Positions 41,509 to 49,398 of a DNA stretch of 64,000 nucleotides are shown piece after piece. The notes beneath the pieces are model-generated. The model was not told the origin of the DNA, made no database searches, and was given only the letters and a program-made list of their open reading frames with translations. The translations under genes were made by a program, and so were the position numbers. This stretch comes from SURF-21 sp964510515 (GTDB taxonomy: Bacteria > Actinomycetota > Geothermincolia > Geothermincolales > RBG-13-55-18). Location of the stretch: NCBI GenBank assembly GCA_964510515.1, contig CAZEAU010000012.1, positions 1 through 64,000 on the forward strand, in the 5' to 3' direction. The first letter of the stretch is position 1; every line of letters begins with the position of its first letter.

Positions 41509-42702
41509 GTGGAAGACTGGAAAGATCTCGATTACGAAGAGATAAAGGAACTGCTCTCGCGCGGACAGGGCAGAGGCGTACTCACACAGGAAGAGATAGG
41601 CGAATCGCTGCAGGGCTTGCGCCTGAGCCCGGAGCAGGTGGACCACTTCTACTCCCTGCTGGAGGAATTGAGCATAGAGGTGGTAGAGGGTCCGTCCGCC
41701 GAGAACCTGCGCGAGATGGAGGAGGCGGAGGAGGCCGAGGAGGAGAAGGAAGAGGGTCTGGATAAGAATATGGAAAAGGCCGGCAAGACTCCCACCAATG
41801 ACCCCGTGCGCATGTATCTCAAGGAGATCGGAAAGGTCCCGCTGCTCACCGCGAGGGAGGAAGTGGACCTGGCCCAGAAGATCGAGGACGGGGAGAAGGC
41901 CTCCGAGAGGCTGCGCGAGGAGGGCGATAAGCTCTCGCGCGAAGAGGCCAGGGCTTTACGGCGCCAGGAACGCACCGGCCATGAGGCCAAGAGGAAGCTG
42001 GTGGAGGCCAACCTGAGGCTGGTGGTCTCCATCGCCAAGCGCTACGTGGGCAGAGGCATGCTCTTCCTCGACCTCATCCAGGAGGGCAACCTGGGCCTCA
42101 TCCGCGCGGTGGAGAAATTCGACTACCGCAAGGGATACAAGTTCTCTACCTATGCCACCTGGTGGATAAGGCAGGCCATCACCCGGGCCATCGCGGACCA
42201 GGCGCGCACCATACGCATACCCGTGCACATGGTGGAGACCATCAACAAGCTCATCCGGGTGCAGCGCTCCCTGTTGCAGGAGTTGGGCCGCGAGCCCACG
42301 CCGGAGGAGATAGCGGAGCAGATGGAGCTGACCCCCGAGAAGGTGCGGGAGATAATCAAGGTCTCGCAGGAGCCCGTGTCCCTGGAGACCCCCATCGGCG
42401 AGGAGGAGGACTCCCATCTCGGGGACTTCATCGAGGACGCCGACGCGGTGGTGCCCATCGACGCCGCCTCCTTCATCCTCCTGCAGGAGCAGCTCGAGGA
42501 CGTGCTCAATTCCCTCAACGAGAGGGAAAAAGAGGTGATTCGGCTGCGCTTCGGCCTCACCGACGGCCACCCGCGCACCCTGGAGGAAGTGGGCAGGGAG
42601 TTCGGCGTCACCCGCGAGCGCATCCGCCAGATCGAGTCCAAGACCCTGGCCAAGCTGCGCCACCCCACCCGCTCCGCCAAGCTGCGCGACTACCTGGAAT
42701 AA
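41509..42702 (+). CDS. rpoD: Primary RNA polymerase sigma factor
   Basis: This 397-residue housekeeping sigma factor (SigA/RpoD) has region 1.1 at the N-terminus (D-W-K-D-L-D-Y-E-E-I-K-E-L) and region 1.2 D-P-V-R-M-Y-L-K-E-I-G. Regions 2.1-2.4 include Y-K-F-S-T-Y-A-T-W-W-I-R-Q-A-I-T-R-A. Region 3 is H-M-V-E-T-I-N-K-L, and region 4.2 is T-L-E-E-V-G-R-E-F-G-V-T-R-E-R-I-R-Q-I. An acidic stretch near residues 65-90 separates regions 1.1 and 1.2. I choose GTG 41509, which has AGGTGG six bases upstream; the frame is open to a TTG at 41461, so the start is not certain. REP-like elements follow. Confidence 0.95.
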   Translation: MEDWKDLDYEEIKELLSRGQGRGVLTQEEIGESLQGLRLSPEQVDHFYSLLEELSIEVVEGPSAENLREMEEAEEAEEEKEEGLDKNMEKAGKTPTNDPVRMYLKEIGKVPLLTAREEVDLAQKIEDGEKASERLREEGDKLSREEARALRRQERTGHEAKRKLVEANLRLVVSIAKRYVGRGMLFLDLIQEGNLGLIRAVEKFDYRKGYKFSTYATWWIRQAITRAIADQARTIRIPVHMVETINKLIRVQRSLLQELGREPTPEEIAEQMELTPEKVREIIKVSQEPVSLETPIGEEEDSHLGDFIEDADAVVPIDAASFILLQEQLEDVLNSLNEREKEVIRLRFGLTDGHPRTLEEVGREFGVTRERIRQIESKTLAKLRHPTRSAKLRDYLE

Positions 42703-42762
42703 GGCCGAGGCTGGGCGCGGCGGCGGGAAGCGCATTTGCGGCTCCGCTCCTTGTGGGGCCGC

Positions 42763-42929
42763 GGGGCCACGTCTTGCGAACCCGAGGCAAAACCCCTGGT
42801 GCCAACTGGGAAGATAGCGAAGCAGGCAAAGAACAAGACCTGACCCCATCCGGATCGAGGCAAAACCCCTGGTGCCAACTGGGAAGATAGCGAAGCAGGC
42901 AAAGAACAAGACCTGACCCCATCCGGATC
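42763..42929. repeat. REP/MITE-like element D with an exact 73-bp tandem duplication
   Basis: The element starts GGGGCCACGTCTTGC and ends CAAGACCTGACCCC at 42847, the counterpart of element C in the other orientation. Its right 73 bp, from GAGGCAAAACCCC to CCGGATC, is then repeated without change: 42784-42856 and 42857-42929. The duplication ends on the stop codon of the convergent gene (42928-42930). The inverted repeats could act as a terminator for both neighbours. Confidence 0.8.
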
Positions 42930-44016
42930 AGTTGCGGGAGATGGTGAGCACGGTGATCTGGGGCGGGGCGTAGTTGGAGACGAAGAGGCGCTCGCCGCGC
43001 GCGTCCACGGTCATGCCGATGGGCCTCGAGGTGGGGTAGGTGAATGCCTGTTCGCGCGCGGCGATGTCCACGCACCCCACCGTGCCGTCGTCGTAGTTGC
43101 ATACGAAGAGGCAGGCGCCGTCCGGGGTGATGGCGATGGTGCGCGCCTTGCTTCCCACCTTCACCGTAGCCGTCACCGTGCCGGCGATGCGGTCCACGTA
43201 GGTGATGGTGCCGGGTATGTTGTTGCTCACGTAGAGGGTGGCGCCGTCGGGGGAGAGCACGGCATGGCGCGGGTTCTCGCCGCAGTATATCTGGCGCGAG
43301 ACGACATGTCCCGCGGATACGTCCACCTCGGCCAGCGTGTTCCCGCCCATCACGCATACGTAGGCCCTGCCCCCGTCGGGGGAGAAGACCATGCCGCGGG
43401 GCGTGCCGTACATGGGGATGTCTTTGACCCTGGCGAAGGAGCCCGCGTCTATCACGGAAACCGTGTTCGAATCCCAGTTGGCGACGTAGGCCCATTTTCC
43501 ATCCGGGCTGATCGCGATCTCCTTGGGGATGCTCCCCACCTGCACCTGTGCGGTTATCTCCCCCGCCTCGCAATCGACCACCACCACCCTGGCGGAGTTG
43601 TAGAGCGAGACCCAGGCGAAGCGCCCGTCGGGGGAGAAATCGGCCTCCACCGGCTCGTCGGGGAGGGGAATGACCTTGAGCAACTCGTAGGTGCGAGCGT
43701 CGAAGATGAAGTTCTTGTGGGCATAGAGGTCGTTGACGAAGAGGCGCTCGCCGCCGGGCATCAGCTCCACCGACTTGGGGCCCGCTTCCACGTGCAGGGT
43801 GGTGACGGGGGAGAGGCCCGTAACCACCCCGGTGGCGAACGGCGGCGGTGGGGGCTCCTGCCCCCGCGCTTCCTCCTCCGCAGCTTCGCCCTCCCGCGCG
43901 CCGCTCTCGCCCGCGTCCTGCCGCGCCGGACGCGAACCGCTACAGCCCGCGGCGAGCAGCAGCAACGCCGCCATGAGGATGCACGCCGGGAGAAATGCCC
44001 ACCGCAACCCTTTCAT
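42928..44016 (-). CDS. YncE-like beta-propeller lipoprotein
   Basis: This 362-residue protein has a lipoprotein signal ending L-L-A-A-G-C (Cys25) and an Ala/Glu/Pro-rich linker to about residue 60. Seven or so propeller blades of the YVTN/YncE type follow: F-S-P-D-G-R-F-A-W-V-S, I-S-P-D-G-K-W-A-Y-V-A-N-W and L-S-P-D-G-A-T-L-Y-V-S-N-N among others. It should sit on the outer face of the membrane. Such propellers bind ligands or proteins and have no common enzymatic activity. The stop codon touches the REP element. Confidence 0.88.
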   Translation of the reverse strand: MKGLRWAFLPACILMAALLLLAAGCSGSRPARQDAGESGAREGEAAEEEARGQEPPPPPFATGVVTGLSPVTTLHVEAGPKSVELMPGGERLFVNDLYAHKNFIFDARTYELLKVIPLPDEPVEADFSPDGRFAWVSLYNSARVVVVDCEAGEITAQVQVGSIPKEIAISPDGKWAYVANWDSNTVSVIDAGSFARVKDIPMYGTPRGMVFSPDGGRAYVCVMGGNTLAEVDVSAGHVVSRQIYCGENPRHAVLSPDGATLYVSNNIPGTITYVDRIAGTVTATVKVGSKARTIAITPDGACLFVCNYDDGTVGCVDIAAREQAFTYPTSRPIGMTVDARGERLFVSNYAPPQITVLTISRN

Positions 44017-44191
44017 CGCTTCTCCTCTCTCGCGTCGCGCCGTCGTGTCGGCATGCGGTCCGCATATCCCTTCGCCGCCGCCCGCCTCCTCCCTTCCCGG
44101 CCGGGGGAAAGGACGCTGCGTGTGAGAGGATGCGCTGAGGCATGCCTGCCTGAAAGAGGAGGACTCATGCGGGGACGGGCGGCGCGGCGGC

Positions 44192-44656
44192 TCAAAACGC
44201 CGATACGGCGATGGCGGCGATTATGGCCCATACAATGACGCCAAGCACGACAAAGGCGATGCCTATCCAGCCCAGGACTATGCCCGCCGTGGCGCTGGAT
44301 TCCCCCGTCTGCCAGCCGCCGCTGGCCGCGATCTCGTTTCTGGCGGTGGAGCCGAGGATTATGGCCAGCACCGAGCATATGATGGGGCAGGCGATGAGCC
44401 CGATTATCCCCAGCACCAGGGAGGCCGTGGCCTTGCCGTTGGTGACCTGGGAAACGTAATGGTATTGGTTCGAGGGGGAGGGGGCTCCCGGCTGATGGCC
44501 CCCGGGCGGGTATTGCGTATGGGGCGTTGCGTAGGGGGGAGGAGGTGGCGGCGCGCCCCCCTCCTCCGCTCCCGCGGGCGCGAAGGCGCTCCCGCAAGTG
44601 GAACAGAAGACGGCTTCATCGGGGTTCTCGGCTGCGCACATCGAGCAGTTCTTCAT
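44192..44656 (-). CDS. Zinc-ribbon and DUF4190 membrane protein
   Basis: This 154-residue protein has an N-terminal zinc ribbon M-K-N-C-S-M-C-A-A-E-N ... F-C-S-T-C-G, a Pro/Gly/Tyr-rich disordered linker, then two membrane helices of the DUF4190 type (A-S-L-V-L-G-I-I-G-L-I-A-C-P and G-I-V-L-G-W-I-G-I-A-F-V-V-L). The pattern is common in actinobacteria; function is unknown. The ATG at 44656 gives the zinc ribbon at once; an upstream in-frame ATG at 44680 would overlap trxB. It is 20 bp after trxB and likely its operon partner. Confidence 0.82.
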   Translation of the reverse strand: MKNCSMCAAENPDEAVFCSTCGSAFAPAGAEEGGAPPPPPPYATPHTQYPPGGHQPGAPSPSNQYHYVSQVTNGKATASLVLGIIGLIACPIICSVLAIILGSTARNEIAASGGWQTGESSATAGIVLGWIGIAFVVLGVIVWAIIAAIAVSAF

Positions 44657-44676
44657 CTCACTCCCTCTTTTCATCC

Positions 44677-45651
44677 TCACCGGGATGCCGCCTGCGGCGG
44701 CGTATCCCCGCCTGCCCGTCGACCGGCTCGCCTTGCCGCCGCCTGTCCGCCCTCCACCAGCCAGGCATAGGCGGAAAGCGCGGCCTTGGCCCCCTCGCCC
44801 GCGGCGATGATGATCTGCTTCTCCACCACGTTGGTCACGTCTCCCGCCGCGAAGAGACCGGGGACGCTGCTGCGGTTATTGGCATCGACGACGATCTCCC
44901 CCAGCTCGTTGAGCTCGACCTCGGGCGGGAGGAAGCCCGTGCTGGGTATGCTGCCTATCTCGATGAACAGCCCGGAGACCTCCAGGGAAGAGAGCTTGCC
45001 GCCACGGTCGATATCGACCGCCTTGACCAGTTGCTCCCCGCGGATAGCCGTCACCCGGGAGGAGAGGAGCACCTCCACGCCGGCGGTCGCCATCACCTGG
45101 TTGCGCCTTATCTCGTCTCCCCCCAGCGCATCCTCGGCGGCGATGAGATAGACCCTCTCGGCGATCTGGCTGAGCTGCAGGGCGGCGTCGAGCGCGGAGT
45201 TCCCCCCGCCCACCACCACCACTTTTTTGCCGCGGAAGAGGGGGCCGTCGCAGGTGGAGCAGTAGGCGACGCCGCGGCCGCGGTAGGCGTCCTCCCCGGG
45301 CACGCTGAGAAGGCGCGGGACCTTGCCCGAGGCCACGATGACCGAGCGCGCGCGCAGCTCCCCGTCCGTGTCCGTCACCGCCGTGAAAGCGTCCTCCGCC
45401 GCCGCCAGGGACACGATGTCCCTTCCCTCCCACAGGGCGACCTTGAAGAGGTCCAGGTGCTCGCGGAAACGCTCCACCAGCTCGACCCCGCTGATGAGCT
45501 GATAGCCCAGGTAGTTCTCCACCTCCCAGGACCAGGTGGCCTGCCCGCCCACGTTGGACGAGACCACCAGGGTGTCCATCATCTTGCGCGCGCAGTAAAC
45601 TCCCGCCGAGAGGCCGGCCGGTCCGGCCCCGACGACCAGCACGTCGTGCAT
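44677..45651 (-). CDS. trxB: Thioredoxin-disulfide reductase-like flavoprotein
   Basis: This 324-residue NAD(P)H-dependent flavoprotein has the FAD-binding V-V-G-A-G-P-A-G-L-S-A, the redox-active Y-C-S-T-C-D-G-P, the NAD(P) motif V-V-G-G-G-N-S-A-L-D, and the C-terminal G-L-F-A-A-G-D-V-T-N. The CSTCDG form is nearer some AhpF-type or ferredoxin-dependent reductases than the common CATCDG of TrxB, so the partner may not be a classical thioredoxin. The start is the ATG at 45651 after GGGGGAG, eight bases from the ftsH stop. It could supply electrons to the Sec-peroxiredoxin system encoded 4 kb away. Confidence 0.87.
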   Translation of the reverse strand: MHDVLVVGAGPAGLSAGVYCARKMMDTLVVSSNVGGQATWSWEVENYLGYQLISGVELVERFREHLDLFKVALWEGRDIVSLAAAEDAFTAVTDTDGELRARSVIVASGKVPRLLSVPGEDAYRGRGVAYCSTCDGPLFRGKKVVVVGGGNSALDAALQLSQIAERVYLIAAEDALGGDEIRRNQVMATAGVEVLLSSRVTAIRGEQLVKAVDIDRGGKLSSLEVSGLFIEIGSIPSTGFLPPEVELNELGEIVVDANNRSSVPGLFAAGDVTNVVEKQIIIAAGEGAKAALSAYAWLVEGGQAAARRAGRRAGGDTPPQAASR

Positions 45652-45659
45652 GTCTCCCC

Positions 45660-47510
45660 CTATGGCGCCGCACTCCTGCCGGGGCGGTACCTGTCCATGA
45701 GCTCGCGGAAGGCGTCCCCCTCCAGGGTCTCCTCCTCCAGGAGCACCAGCGCGATGGCCTTGAGGGCCGCGGTGTTTTCCTCCAGCGCCCCCTTTATCCG
45801 CCCGTAGTTGGAGGTGATGATGTTCTTCACTTCCTGGTCGATGAGTTCGGCGGTGGCCTCGCTGTAGTTGGACTCCTTGCCGTAGGAGTATTCTCCCATG
45901 AGCAGGCGCGCCCCCCTCTCCATCCCCAAAGACACCGGCCCCACGCGGTCGCTCATGCCGTAGTCCTCCACCATCTTTCGCGCCAGGATGGTGGCTTTCT
46001 CCAGGTCGTTCTGGGCCCCGGTGGATATCTCCCCCAGGATTATTTCTTCGGCGGCGCGCCCCCCGAGGAGCACGGCCAGGCGGTCTTCCAGCTCGGGGCG
46101 GGTCATGATGTAGCGGTCCTCCTCGGGGAGTTGCATGGTCATGCCCAGCGACCCTATGCCGCGGGGGATGACGGTGATGCGGTGGACGGGGTCGGCGTGC
46201 TCGAGCAGCGAAGCGGCCAGCGCGTGGCCCACCTCGTGGAAGGCCACCACCCGGCGTTCCTTGTCGCTCATCACCCGGCTCTTGAGCTCCAGCCCCCCGA
46301 TGACGCGGTCGATGGCCTGTTCGAAGTCCTCCTCGAAGACCCGCTTCTTGTCCTTGCGCGCCGCGAGCAGGGCGGCCTCGTTGACCACGTTGGCGAGCTC
46401 GGCCCCCGCGAAGCCCGGGGTGCGCGCGGCTATCTTCCTCAGGTCGACGTCGTCGGCCAGCTTGACCCGCCTCACATGCACCCTGAGTACCTCCTCCCGG
46501 CCCTTGATGTCCGGGCGGTCGATCATGATCTGGCGGTCGAAACGCCCGGGCCGCAGGATGGCGCTGTCCAGCACCTCGGGGCGGTTGGTGGCGGAGAGGA
46601 TGATCACTCCCGTCTGGGGGTCGAAGCCGTCCATCTCCGAGAGGAGCTGGTTCAAGGTCTGCTCCCTCTCCTCCGTGCCGCCGCTGGCCATGATGCCGCC
46701 CCGCACCTTGCCGATGGACTCGATCTCGTCGATGAACACGATGCATGGCGCCTTGGCCTTGGCCTGCTCGAAGAGGTCGCGCACGCGCGCCGCGCCCACC
46801 CCCACGAACATCTCCATGAACTGCGAGCCGCTGATGGAGAAGAAGGGCACGTCCGCCTCGCCCGCGACGGCACGGGCCATGAGCGTCTTGCCCGTACCCG
46901 GGGCCCCCACCAGGAGCACTCCCTTGGGAATGAGCGCGCCGATGCTGCGGTACTTGCCCGGGTTGCGCAGGAAATCGATGATCTCCCGCAGCTCCTCCTT
47001 GGCCTCGTCGAGCCCGGCGACGTCGTTGAAAGTGACCCGCTCGACGCTGCGGTCGTAGAGTTTTACCTTGGACTGCCCGAAGGACATGGGGCTCGCGCCG
47101 CCGATGCGCCGCGAGAGCCGTCGGAAGACGAAGAACCAGATGAAGAGGATGAGCCCCAGGGGGAGCATCCAGGTGACGAGGAGGTCGCGCCAGAAGGTAT
47201 TCTCGATCTTGCCCGAGAACTCCACCCCCTGCTCCGAGAGCAGGTTGATGAGCTCCTGCTCGTCGGTGTTGGGGATGCGGTTGGTGGCGAAGCTGCTCTC
47301 CTCCCCCTCCCGCAACCATTTACCCTCGATGCGCGTCTCGGTGACCGTCACCTTGGTGAGCTCGCCCCTCTCCAGCCGCGCCAGGAACTCACTGTAGCTG
47401 ATCGGCGCGGGGGTAAAGGGGTTGGCGAACTGCATGCCGAGGATTATGGCCAAGGCTATGAGGCCGTACACCACGTACAGCCAGACCCTTCGTTTTTTCA
47501 TCTCTTCCAT
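45660..47510 (-). CDS. ftsH: ATP-dependent zinc metalloprotease FtsH
   Basis: This 616-residue membrane AAA protease degrades misfolded membrane proteins and regulators. Two membrane helices flank a small periplasmic domain (about residues 9-27 and 110-129). The AAA domain has Walker A G-A-P-G-T-G-K-T at 202-209, Walker B C-I-V-F-I-D-E-I-E and the second region of homology. The peptidase zinc motif reads H-E-V-G-H instead of the usual H-E-A-G-H; the two His and Glu are kept, so activity is expected. Length and C-terminus are normal. It heads an operon with trxB and the zinc-ribbon gene. Confidence 0.96.
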   Translation of the reverse strand: MEEMKKRRVWLYVVYGLIALAIILGMQFANPFTPAPISYSEFLARLERGELTKVTVTETRIEGKWLREGEESSFATNRIPNTDEQELINLLSEQGVEFSGKIENTFWRDLLVTWMLPLGLILFIWFFVFRRLSRRIGGASPMSFGQSKVKLYDRSVERVTFNDVAGLDEAKEELREIIDFLRNPGKYRSIGALIPKGVLLVGAPGTGKTLMARAVAGEADVPFFSISGSQFMEMFVGVGAARVRDLFEQAKAKAPCIVFIDEIESIGKVRGGIMASGGTEEREQTLNQLLSEMDGFDPQTGVIILSATNRPEVLDSAILRPGRFDRQIMIDRPDIKGREEVLRVHVRRVKLADDVDLRKIAARTPGFAGAELANVVNEAALLAARKDKKRVFEEDFEQAIDRVIGGLELKSRVMSDKERRVVAFHEVGHALAASLLEHADPVHRITVIPRGIGSLGMTMQLPEEDRYIMTRPELEDRLAVLLGGRAAEEIILGEISTGAQNDLEKATILARKMVEDYGMSDRVGPVSLGMERGARLLMGEYSYGKESNYSEATAELIDQEVKNIITSNYGRIKGALEENTAALKAIALVLLEEETLEGDAFRELMDRYRPGRSAAP

Positions 47511-47550
47511 AAGCCCATTATACCCGCAAGGCGCTCCGCCCCTCGTGTGC

Positions 47551-48312
47551 TCAGACCGCGGCGGGATGCGGGCTCTCGTCCTCCAGCACCTCTCCCGTGA
47601 TGCCCACCTTCACCGTGAACACCGGGATATCCCTGCCGGAGTCGGCCACGGCCTCCCTGGCCAGCCTGACCATCCCCAGGCAGCAGGGCACCTCCATGAA
47701 GGCCACGGTGATGTCGCGCACGTCGTTGGCGCGCAGGATGGCGGCCAACTTCTCGCGATAGCGGGCGGCGTCGTCCAGCTTGGGGCACCCCACGATGAGT
47801 TTCCTCCCGCGCAGGAGGCCGCGGTGGAAGTCGGGATGAGAGAACCCGACGCAGTCCGCCGCGAGCAGGAGGCTCGCCCCGCGCAGAAAGGGAGCGGTGG
47901 GGGGGATGAGGTGCATCTGCACCGGCCAGTTGCGCAGTTGCGAGGGGGAGGGCCCCCCGGGATCTGGTTCCGCCTGCGCCTCGACGCCCGGCTCCCGCAG
48001 CATGGATCCCGGGCATGCGCGCGCCGGCTCGCCCACCTGCGCGCCCCGCCCCCCGGCCTCCCCCGCCGCGCCGCCGCAGGCGAGATAGCGCTTGACCGCT
48101 TCCTCGTCGAAGGCCTCCGCCTCCCTTTCCACGATGGTGATGGCGTCCTGCGGGCATTCGCCGATGCAGGCTCCCAGGCCGTCGCAGTAGTTGTCGCTCA
48201 CCAGCCTGGCCTTTCCGTCCACGATGCGGATGGCCCCCTCGGCGCAGGCGGAAACGCACAGCCCGCAGCCGTCGCACTTCTCTTCGTCTATGTGGATTAT
48301 CTGCCTTATCAT
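47551..48312 (-). CDS. 4Fe-4S ferredoxin-domain protein
   Basis: This 253-residue protein has an N-terminal ferredoxin domain with C-D-G-C-G-L-C-V-S-A-C and C-D-G-L-G-A-C-I-G-E-C-P. The second motif has x-L-G spacing with one Cys of the first pair replaced by Leu. A Cys/Pro-rich linker and a C-terminal domain with L-L-L-A-A-D-C-V-G-F-S, L-I-V-G-C-P-K-L-D and V-P-C-C-L-G-M-V-R-L-A follow. The latter is found in similar proteins of anaerobes next to hcp- or Rrf2-type genes. It is likely an electron carrier or redox sensor; function not proven. The ATG at 48312 or 48321 can be the start. It lies five to fourteen bases after the rrf2 stop, so it is co-transcribed and probably under Rrf2 control. 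Confidence 0.85.
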   Translation of the reverse strand: MIRQIIHIDEEKCDGCGLCVSACAEGAIRIVDGKARLVSDNYCDGLGACIGECPQDAITIVEREAEAFDEEAVKRYLACGGAAGEAGGRGAQVGEPARACPGSMLREPGVEAQAEPDPGGPSPSQLRNWPVQMHLIPPTAPFLRGASLLLAADCVGFSHPDFHRGLLRGRKLIVGCPKLDDAARYREKLAAILRANDVRDITVAFMEVPCCLGMVRLAREAVADSGRDIPVFTVKVGITGEVLEDESPHPAAV

Positions 48313-48317
48313 CGCGG

Positions 48318-48740
48318 TCATCCTTTCTTGAGGACCTCCTTGATCCTCTCCACCGAGGTGCTGTCCAGGTAGCGCTCGAAGTCGGTGTTCACCTTGTGGA
48401 TGAGGTCGTCGAAGACGCAGCTCTTGCCGCCGCATATCCGGGTGCCGATGAGGCAATTGTCCAGTCTCAGCGGGCCCTCCACCGCCTCGTATGCGTCGCG
48501 CAGGGTTATTCCCTCGGCCGGGCGGTCAAGGAAGAAACCGCCCGAGGGCCCCCGGGCAGACCCGAGTATGCCGGCGTGCACGAGGCGCTGCAATACCTTG
48601 GCCAGGTGGGCTTCCGAGGCCCCCAGCCTGGTGGCGATGGCCTTCGCGGTTATCGGCGTCTCCTTCTCGGCTCCGGCGATCATGGACATGGCGTGCAGGG
48701 CAAGGGAATAGGCCTCGCTGATGTTTATGATGCTCTTCAA
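48318..48740 (-). CDS. Rrf2-family transcriptional regulator
   Basis: This 140-residue winged-helix protein has an N-terminal DNA-binding domain with S-E-A-H-L-A-K-V-L-Q-R-L-V and the Rrf2 signature R-G-P-S-G-G-F-F-L. The Fe-S region reads C-L-I-G-T-R-I-C-G-G-K-S-C. The three Cys are spaced x6 and x4, unlike the x5-x7 of IscR and NsrR, so the cluster or sensed signal may differ. It is transcribed away from the ferritin-like gene. A near-perfect 20-bp palindrome sits 28 bp upstream as the likely self-operator. Confidence 0.92.
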   Translation of the reverse strand: MKSIINISEAYSLALHAMSMIAGAEKETPITAKAIATRLGASEAHLAKVLQRLVHAGILGSARGPSGGFFLDRPAEGITLRDAYEAVEGPLRLDNCLIGTRICGGKSCVFDDLIHKVNTDFERYLDSTSVERIKEVLKKG

Positions 48741-48767
48741 CGCAGCGCCTCCCGCTTCGGTAAATAG

Positions 48768-48787
48768 GTATTATGGTACCATATTAC
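48768..48787. promoter_or_regulatory. Inverted-repeat operator between rrf2 and the ferritin-like gene
   Basis: The sequence GTATTATGGTACCATATTAC is symmetrical except for one central-arm mismatch pair; the inner 12 bp TATGGTACCATA are a perfect palindrome. It is AT-rich in a GC-rich region and 28 bp upstream of rrf2. This fits an Rrf2 binding site that controls rrf2 and perhaps the divergent ferritin-peroxiredoxin genes. Confidence 0.6.
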
Positions 48788-49014
48788 TGTAATGGGGAAC
48801 AGGAGTCAATGACCTTCTCTTCCCGCCCCGTCCGCGTTATATTATGGGCATTAGTAAGATAAACACCTGGAAGGGGTTATTCGCCCCGCACGGCGGGGAA
48901 GAATGTAATCGACCGCGCCCGCGCCTCCCGGGCGAGCGCGGCGCAAGGGGTGCCGCCGGGTTGGAACGCGTACCCGGCCCGCGAAGGGCGGGAGGGAGGA
49001 AGGGAGGTCAAGCG

Positions 49015-49296
49015 ATGCTTTCAGGCATTCCCAGGGACCTGTCCAGGCTGAGCAAAAAGGAACTGGACCGGGAGATATGCCGGGCGGGTCTCATCGCCGA
49101 ACTGGATGCGATCAACCTCTACGAGCAGATGGCGGCCATGACCGACAACCAGCTTCTCAAGAGCGTCCTCATGGACATCGCCAGGGAGGAGAAGACCCAC
49201 GTGGGTGAGTTCCAGACCCTGCTGCTCATGGAGGACGTGGAGCAGGTCAAGGAGTTGAAGGAAGGCAAGGAAGAAGTGGAGGAGATAAAGGGCTGA
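49015..49296 (+). CDS. Small ferritin-like protein
   Basis: This 93-residue two-helix protein has an A-E-L-D-A-I-N-L-Y-E-Q-M helix followed by I-A-R-E-E-K-T-H-V-G-E-F, an ExxH-type di-iron half-site. The arrangement (E..., EExxH, acidic Glu/Lys-rich tail) is like encapsulated ferritin-like proteins that dimerise to complete the iron site. No encapsulin shell gene is in the window, so this remains a comparison. The frame is open upstream to 48844, but the ATG at 49015 has GGGAGG before it. It starts the plus-strand stress gene group, followed by the selenoprotein peroxiredoxin. Confidence 0.82.
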   Translation: MLSGIPRDLSRLSKKELDREICRAGLIAELDAINLYEQMAAMTDNQLLKSVLMDIAREEKTHVGEFQTLLLMEDVEQVKELKEGKEEVEEIKG

Positions 49297-49398
49297 GGGT
49301 GCGCCGGACCCGTGGCGGCACACCGGGAACGGGGCCGCGCCGCGCGGGCCGGGCGTGAGTCCCGGGAGAAAGCCCGAGAGAACAGAGGAGGTGATGGA

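Noticed and set aside
41457..41546. Short ORF overlapping the start of rpoD
   Set aside because: It encodes 29 residues without motif and has no good ribosome site; it is a by-product of the rpoD 5' end.
43460..43490. tRNA-like GTTCGAATCCC motif
   Set aside because: It lies inside the beta-propeller coding sequence, and no cloverleaf can be built around it.
44017..44191. Possible small genes between the lipoprotein and the zinc-ribbon protein
   Set aside because: No frame with a plausible start, ribosome site and protein-like sequence was found.
44677..47319. Single large minus-strand protein spanning ftsH and trxB
   Set aside because: Only the last 324 codons are TrxB-like. The rest is an out-of-frame reading of ftsH, which has its own intact frame ending at 45660.
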